Shown piece after piece: positions 24,901-33,900 of a stretch of 64,000 nucleotides of DNA (position 1 is the stretch's first letter; the number at the start of each line of letters is the position of its first letter). Under the pieces are notes generated by a model, which had not been told where the DNA came from, made no database searches, and saw only the letters and a program-made list of their open reading frames with translations. This DNA is from Aplysia californica. Taxonomy: Eukaryota; Mollusca; Gastropoda; Aplysiida; Aplysiidae. The stretch spans positions 49,465 through 113,464 of the forward strand of contig NW_004797547.1 of the NCBI RefSeq assembly GCF_000002075.1. The letters run 5' to 3'. Position numbers and translations under genes: made by a program.

Positions 24901-27900
24901 CAGAGTAGAATGGCTGTTCCACTGTTCCGAAAACTTCAAAAACCTGTTGAATAAATTCATAACAAAACACCCCCCTTTAACAGCAATATTATGGAAAAGT
25001 TCAGCATTGTATCAATTTCACATTGACAAGAAGTACAAATTAGTTTGTTCCATTTTTTTCTTTAACAAAGTCCAGAGAACGAGCTTAAATAAAACCAAAG
25101 AATTTCACATCTATTCTTTTTCATTTAGTAAGGAATGTAATCTGTTTCAACAATAAATCTCAGAGATTCTCTAAAAATGCTAAAATCTTAATAAGAAATT
25201 GCAATAAAGATGAATTTGTTAGGCCCTGCAGCAGTGGTAGATATTATGTTCACTTAAAACAAGCATGCGGAACAAACCCACTTTTATCCTCTGTCAAATG
25301 CTGTTATACCGCCAAGATCAGACATTGATCTTCAGAGCCCGCACAGAACACTTACACACCAACAAGCACATAAACAGAATCAACCCCATGTGGGAACCCC
25401 ATTGCAGACACTGACTACCACGAGGAGACCGTTGAACATTTTCTCCTTCACTGCCCAAACCTGGCAGTTCTTCGACGCAAGCTCCTACACACACCTACAG
25501 ACTTACAAAGCCTGCTCTACTCTGGCGTTGACCAGATGACAAGGACATGTGGTTACTTGAGGGAGGCATTGCGCTGCCAAGAGCGAAATGCTCGCAGCTA
25601 AAGGGATTTGAAACAACAACAACAAACTGGGGATCAAGGACTGGTAATGGATCTCATTTATATTTTGAGAAATGCCTTAGTGTCTCACACAGCTTCTCCC
25701 AATCAAGCCAACCATACCTACCCGTGAAGGTCCCTGTTTTCACCGACACAGCTTTGACGAATTATTCGGCGCAACAAGCCACCCTCCCCCCTTCCTAGAG
25801 AGGTTAAAACAACAGGATACGGGTAGGTGTGGCCCCACAAGGTGCAGGAGGCAGAACCCACCGATGTGTGGTAGACGCTATGCTCCTCACAACAACACCC
25901 CTACTCTCCCTTGAGTGGGTGTCTAATCTGCCTGACTACTCTTTTCAACACACCTTCTGTGGCTGAGAAAGAACCAGCCAGTTTTAGAATGTCTTTGCGG
26001 AAGGATGAAACGGGCAGAATGCCTGACTTGCCCTCTGGCCATGGACCTCTTGGTAAAGGTCCAACAACCCAGGACGTGACAATCCAATGGCTTTCCCACT
26101 TGGCTGAAACCTCATGCAAGAGTAGACAACTTTAGCCAGTAGTCATTGGTGGCGGGGAATGGGCAACGTGAACCCTATTGGAGCTACATGGTCACAGGGC
26201 AGTAAGATCTTTCAACCTCACGAAAACCCTTGTACCCTCCCATACTCAACATGCACGGCCTCTTCTCAGGGTGGGCAGGCAGTCCACAGACACCCCAGTC
26301 CTCAATACTGTCTACCTTGGGATGACGATAAAGTTGGTGGTACAACAATGTTTTAATGTCCTCCGTTAAATATCACCGACTGACATCTTGACTAGTGATT
26401 GACTGTTAGAGACTAGAAACAAACTGCGGCCAGCCTTGCCTCATCTAAATTTTTCTTGTGAGATTGCCATACGCAGAAGAAAAACAACTAGCAACTAATT
26501 ACATCATGTACAACTCTAGCTGAAACTTTACTTAAAGAGATTTGACTGTACTAACACAAAGAAAAAGATCTTAATAAAGTGATTTAATCCATAAACACCA
26601 TGTCAAGTGTTCTTCCATCTTTTCCTGGAAGTCTTGATGGTACATCTCACCTCTTTGGTAATATTTCACACACTCAAGTAAGAACAAAAAAACAAAAACC
26701 CAGCAGAAACGCACCAAGCAGAAATACCCCAAAAAGTGACACTTACCAGGCCAAGAGGTGCTCTTGTTTCAGAAAACAAAACTGTGTCATCGTACAGCGC
26801 CGGGGTATTGAGGTCAGCTTTCACAATGACTGCACAATACAAAAAAAAAACATTGGTAAATATTCTATGAAAGAGAACAGGGACTTTTGTTTTTGTCATT
26901 TCAAGCAAAACTAGAGGGACCTGTAATTGTCAAGAGGAGACAAATGAGGGCACAGTACAAGGAAAAAGTAAACTGAATAAAAAGAAAAATCATCAGCCTA
27001 ATATAAGAATCAAATCTGTCCAAGACGATCACTCATTGTTGAGGAGAATAGTGGTCATCTTAGACAGGCGGTCCTTATGGGCAATGTCATTATAACAAAC
27101 AAAAAAATAAGGGGGAAGTTGAAAGTGGTTATTCATACAGTTGGTTGTCTTGAGCAGTTGTTGTTAAAGTAGTATATATTGTAATATCATGGAAGAGTTA
27201 CAGAAAAATCAAGATTTAAAACATATAGGCCTACTCAAGTATAGCAACAGAAAAGATGGGTCATGAGAAAGACAAGACACAGAAATAAAAACAGAACAAC
27301 AAGTCTTAGCCACAATGTACAGTGTTACTTCTTGACTGAAATTTTTAAAAGCCTGATTTGATACAAATGGTATGAATGAAGGAAAAGACGCACTTCAGCT
27401 ATGCTGCCCTTATGAGAAAGGTCAATAAATCATTATATAATTGTAATAAAGTAATTCTAAGAGAATATTCCCTTTCCTTTTTTGTCTTAAATTTTCATTA
27501 TTCAAGGCACAGTTCACATTAGTCGCCAAAGCAGCTTAAGTCAGAAATTTCCTATGTCAATGCAATCTTTGGCTTTGCTGCCCTAACTCCTAACTTCTTC
27601 CCCCGCAAACAAACAATCCATGAACCAACAAAATGAGTATTGGAAAATTAGAAAAACGAAACCTGTAAAAGTACTACTGGCTCACTTCACATCAAGCTGA
27701 AAGAGCCAAACGTTTACTCCCCCCCCCCCCCCCAACATGAGTACCATCTGTTGATCACGATGACCCTATACCAGTTTTGAACTCATTTCAAATCAGCATT
27801 GGGCTTTAAATGCCCCTGATTAAACTCTGGAAATCTTTATTGACTACATGGCACATTTCGTATAGACATGTATCATTTTCCACGATGTATTGTAGAGAAA

Positions 27901-30900
27901 ACAACATTTACATGATGCGGAGGAACTTGTTAAATTCTATTACCATCACTATATATTACTACTAGTATTACTACATACAAATCTGACAGCAAATATTCAT
28001 GGGTGTAACCACCCGAGATACAGCACTTCCTTCAGGGCAGAGGGTCTCTATTTGTAATCACAAAAAAAAACAGGGGAAGGGATGGTGTGTTTTAAAGTTA
28101 AAGGTCCAGAAAAATACATGATAAAATACAAAAATCAACTTATCCTTGCTCATTGAAAAACACAAATAAAAATACCTAAAACCTCGACAATGCCAGAGAC
28201 AACTCCAAGTGGTTGCAACTTAACCGTTTCATCAGGAGAGAGAGTGAGATACTCAAGAGGTGGCAATTCCTGAAAAGAAAAGAAAGAAAAAATTGTGAAC
28301 ACATTATAAAGAATGCTAGTATGTTTCATATTTGTTCATTGTGTTCCAGTCTCTTGTAATCAGAATTAATTGTAATTTCAGAAAGCTAAAATTGCTGTTC
28401 TCCCCTTAATATGAACCCTGCACTCCAAAGTAGCTTTTCTCATTCTTTTTTCCACAAAATTTTCCCCCCAAAATCAAACCCTCCCTAGTTAATGGAGCAC
28501 TGGGAAAAAAGGTAAACCACACTCCCTGCCTAACCCTTATCCGTTATGACTTAGGCTTAGTGCACCAAAGCTCCCAGTCATCAAAATGCAGATAAAAGAA
28601 ACTATAAAAGTGAACAATTGTCTACCAATAGCACTGAACTATCTAAATTTCAGCTTAACGTCCAGCAGTTCATGCAGTACTAGTACTATATCGTATATAT
28701 ATACGATGGCTGGTGATGAGGTATTTCGCCCGTAAAATACATTTACTCTATAAAGAAAGATTTTGTAAGGTATTTAAAACATTCATTAAAATTGATGGTT
28801 TTACTATAAAATTCTCGCTCTGAAATTTCCAGTTTCAAGGGCAATAACAGAGAATTTGTAGAATGCACAAGAACGGCCCTCATTTCTTTATTTTTCAACA
28901 GAATGAGTTGTCTTTTACACATTACATGCAGAATTGAATGTACTTTCTCATTAAATTAATGTAAACTCTAAATTTTACGATGTTTTTTTGTTCTACTTTG
29001 TGATTGTTGGGGTAGTCCGATTTCTGTTTCTGCATCTATTTTTAGTAACATGAAAAATATGTCACACCTCAAGAAAGCTTGAAAAATATGAAATCTATTG
29101 GCTAGGTCTGAAAGACCATCTAATTCCCTTTCCATTGGTATATAATATGTCTATCTGGAACAGATAGATTATTGCAGGAGGCTCATGAGCAAAAAGTTAT
29201 AATATATGAAATTTCCGGATTCAAAGGCAATAACTAGGAATTGTAGGATGTACTAGAATGGCTCTCATTTCTTTATTTTCCAACAGAATGGTGTATCTTT
29301 GACACATAATATGCAGAACTGAATGCACTTTTCCATGACGTAATTGAAAACTCTACATTCTCAAACAATTTTTTTCCTCTTCTTTGTGACTGCTGGAAAA
29401 GTGTGACTTCTGTCTTTGTTTCTATTTTTAGTAACAAGAAAAAAAAGGTCCCATTTCAAGAGAGTTGACAAAAATTAAATCTATTGGCTACGTCTGAAAG
29501 ACCATCTAATTCCCTTCCCATTGATATATAATATGTCTATCTGGAGTAGATAGATTATTGCATGGGGCTTGAGGGTATGGAGGAACGCCGTGAAATATAA
29601 ATGAAAAAGCCAAAATAGGCAAAACTGCTGGGGGTAAATGTCATTCTACCATCACTGTGCAAAAAGTGGAAAACACTTTGAAGTTATGGTATAGTAGGCC
29701 TACCACTTTAGCAGAGGAGAGTCACACTTATCAGGCTTCCATTCATAATTCAAGTTCACTTTGATAGGTAATCAAATTGACATATATTTGATTCAGCATT
29801 TTCCATGCTGTAATGTTTTGAGCAAAATGACATTTACCTATTAAGAGAGAAGCTAGAAGCTCAAAGGAAAATAAGATGGATTTTTTTTCTTCGAGGGCAC
29901 TATAATTCTCAGTAGTTGACAATTATTTCAACTAATTTGGAATAAGATAAAGGCATATATTTCAAATACCTTTTTTTCTTCAAATCAAGACACAGTTGTT
30001 TTTTTAACTGTCACATTTAGAAAGCAAAATGTATACACATAAAATTCAAAGCATTTCCTCACATTTTGTGACTTTACCTCTACTGACTGAACAAGTTATA
30101 AACCAAAATGCATTACCAAAAATTATGATGCTGTCGCTAAACCTTCAACCCAAAGGACGTGACTATTTTTACCACCTGTGCAGCAATCATACATCCAGAG
30201 CTGGTTGTAACGGTTACTTGTACTTACATTACAATTTTCGGTACTTTTACTGTACTCCGGTACATTTTGAGAATCAGTACTTTTACTCTACTCCGATACT
30301 TTTTATAAAAGTACTTTTGAGTATTTTTAAAGTACATTTTGAGTACTTTTGAAGCTTAATGAATGGGTAAGTGCCTGCATTTCTGATCATAATTTAGGGA
30401 ACAAACACCCGGGCGGGCACAGCCAATCAACCAAGAGTTAAAACTTGAGATCAAAGAACGACCCGTCGCGTCAAAGATCAGCCACTCTCGTGAATGTGAT
30501 CACAAGCGTTGTAAAACTCCATGAAACGGTACAATGTTTTCCCCAGACGGGATCACACCAAGGTGTGAACTGGCCGATGCGTTTCTTTTCCCCAACCATC
30601 GCACTTGCATCTGAGCTCCCCAACTAAACTTACATCACTGGCTGGGTGGGTAGGGCCTACAAGTTCGCTCGAGGCAGGATCACATTGAACTGTGAACTCT
30701 TCCCTGACCCTTGAAGGCAGTTTTTCTCTATTCCCGAATTTGCGAGACAGCCTGAATTTTAATTGGTGTGGTCACAACGTAATGGTGTGTAATGACAAAG
30801 ACTCAATCAGAGATGGAAGGCTAAAATATTTGGACAGGTAAAGGGGAGGGGCAACTGGATAAACATAGATAAAGATCTCCAGACTCACGATAGGCTAATG

Positions 30901-33900
30901 ATTGTATATGCATGCCTCATGCCATTGCGATTGGTCATCAAGGTTGACCACTCTTTGCTCGCCAAATGTCATAAACCCACACAGGGTCACTGTAGATTCT
31001 TCCTTGGCTTCGTCGGCTAAGATCCCGTATTTCCCTTGCTCCCGAGCACTGGGATCTTAGGCGGAGACTACCGTAGTAGAGAATCTTTGGTTACACTACA
31101 CTTACTAGACTCTAGGAAACTACATGGTATTTTGGTTTGCCATGGGTGCCGTGGACTACACAGTGTGACCAAAATCTGTCTTACCACTATTATAATCAAT
31201 TGAAACTGAAACAGAGTTCTCAATTTTTTAGGCTATCTAAATTTCTTTTAAAGTTTGTTTTGGGTGGTTTATGCTTAAGGCTACCTTGATTCCTTGAGGA
31301 TTTGTTAATGAAAAATTCAAGGCATTTCCCCATTTCTTTGCTGGCCATTTTCATCAATTCTATGTTTTTTAAGAGCAACTTTGTCTCTACATTTTCCAAT
31401 TTGGATACTTTTCCTACTTTCCGACCTCTTGGACTGACTTACATTTGATCACGTTGTCTTGCTCAAACAAGTTCTATTCATTATATCACCTACTCACGAG
31501 TTGCGTCTTTTGGTTTGTTGGTTCGTTTTTTTTCCAATTTCATGGACCTTTTCCACCTTAATTCAGTGCGTATATTCAAATGCTTTGTATACTGTTTACA
31601 TTTTTAAGTAATAAATGGCCTAATTTGTCAAATATACTGGATATGTTATTTAATATGATGTTTTGCATTAGCACTGAAGTGTTTTAGCATATTAGCAGAA
31701 AGTACTCACAATGTACTCATAAGTACTTTTTAAGAAAGTACTTGTACTCAAGTACATTCTAAAGGAAAGTACTTTTACTGTACTTAAGTACAGATTTTAG
31801 ATTGTACTTAAATTTGTACTTAAGTACATTTTAAAAAGTACTTTAACAGCTCTGCATACATCTCAGTGTACAGGGGTGTAAATTTAACAGTCGACCCACA
31901 GGCTCATGATTTTTCTTATTTTCAGTTTACTTTTTCCTAATGCTCTCATTTGTCTCCTCTTGACAATTACATGTTCCGGTTCATAAAATTTTAGCTTGAT
32001 GTGACCATACAAAAATCTTTACACAGGTCTGATGGGCTCACTTAAGTGAAATATACAAATCACACATATATCATAATATATGTAGCTCATGTTTTCCTCT
32101 GATATCCTCAAATCACAAAGTGCTTTCAAAGTGAAGTCCTTTACCACAATCAAAACATCACAACACAAACACTCTGGACCATAGTCACCTAAAATCATGC
32201 TAATATGCCAACACAACATCTTTAACTACTCTTGGAAATTTGATTGGGGTAGTGCTTTTGTTGAAGTCAGATGTAGGCCTATATATTCAAGGTCCCCACC
32301 AAATCCTGGAAATTTTTTTAAAGACCCCAATCCAAGGGAAAATCAGGACACTGTGTGTCAAGAATGATCCCCCAAAAAGCCCATCTATCAATGATAAAAA
32401 GTCAAAATGTCTTTGAATGCAAATGTACATTTTGTAGTATAGTCTTCAAACAATAGATGATTATAATGCTGGGTGACTGCCAACCCAGCTTCTCAATTTT
32501 CCAAGGAAGGGGCCTCATCCATTTTCCAGGGGCATGTTACATAACAATGACAGCCCATGCTTCATTTATATCTAATATAATATATACGATATATGTATAT
32601 GTTTGTGAATACACACACACACACATGTAGGTACAATATATCCAGTCAACAACATGTCAGTGTGGCACTGGGATCTTGTGTGACTTTGGTACTTCAGTCC
32701 TTTCTTACTTATTTATATTTTCTCCTCATCATATTATTAGCCTTAATAAACTATAGGCCCTATTAAAAATGAATCCAGTTTTGAGCCTGAGAAAAGACCT
32801 AGAACTAGAATATTGTCGATTGTCAATAACCAGTCTGGGTGTCATGATTCATATAATAAACGTCAAGACGAAAACTTTAGCTCAAACTCAAAGTAGAGTA
32901 ATATTAGTGTAATAACTTGAATGGCTCAAGTAGACCTATTCAGTGCGAGAGGTGTAAGAACAGACTCTTACTGAAGGAGGGCAAGATGCAGTGACACTGA
33001 AAATCTGCCAATCTCGAACAGAAAGCTTAAATATAGATATAATAAATTACAATCACCCCATCCAATGAAACGCGAACACTTTAGTTCAATAACAAGGCAT
33101 GACGGATCCCGATTCCACACAAGGTCTGCACCAATGCGCGCTTTGCAGAGAACTCTTATACAGTAGTAAGCTAGTTCTCAAAATCCTAAATACTAAAAAT
33201 TTGCTTCCAAGTTAAGTTTTTGACCTCTAGCGTTGCCTTCAGCTCCCCCCCCCCCTTCCCTGAGTGTATCTTATTTTTAAAAAGCAATTCCGGAGTCCTA
33301 TACTTCACAGCGCTCAGACCGCCGGTACACACACTCACAGGTTCATTGACCGGTCACGAAGGCGAACGTGACAAGACGCCTGTATAACTTTCTTTTCTTT
33401 TCTTTTTTCACAAGTGACAGCAGAGGACAAATTTTTAATATTGATTTATTTTCAAGGCGACACAGCCTTCGTAATGCACAACCTGCATGTTACAAAGGTT
33501 GCGTTGTCTGTCAGACTATTACCGGAAAATTTCTGGGTGGTAACGAAAGCGAAAAATATCTTGATTCTTCCCGATCGAGCGTCGGAGTCACACATAAACT
33601 TCAGCCTGCTGCCATAGTGGTTCAATTACATTTTCTCTTCATGATTCATCAACCATACTGTCTAGATAGCTACACTACTAATATTACACAGGCCCTATCC
33701 TTTCCCGACTTACCCACCCATCACAAATTCCCGACTTTTTCCCGACCCATCTCAAAATTCCTAACTTTTTCCCGATTTCCCGACCTGGTGGGGACCCTGT
33801 ATATATGAACAATCATTAAAGTAGTTGGGGTTGTCATACCTCTGGAAAAATTTCTCCTTCTGTTCTACTTCTCTTTTTAATCATTAGAATCTGCAACGCT

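Noticed and set aside
24728-25156. 142-codon plus-strand frame
   Set aside because: It is antisense to NAF1 exon 5 and continues into AT-rich intron; no family resemblance.
30029-30352. 107-codon plus-strand frame
   Set aside because: It runs across the border into the hAT element and reads its AT-rich subterminal repeats.
33368-33808. 146-codon plus-strand frame
   Set aside because: It lies in a family C transposon; the equivalent frames in the other two copies are not preserved.
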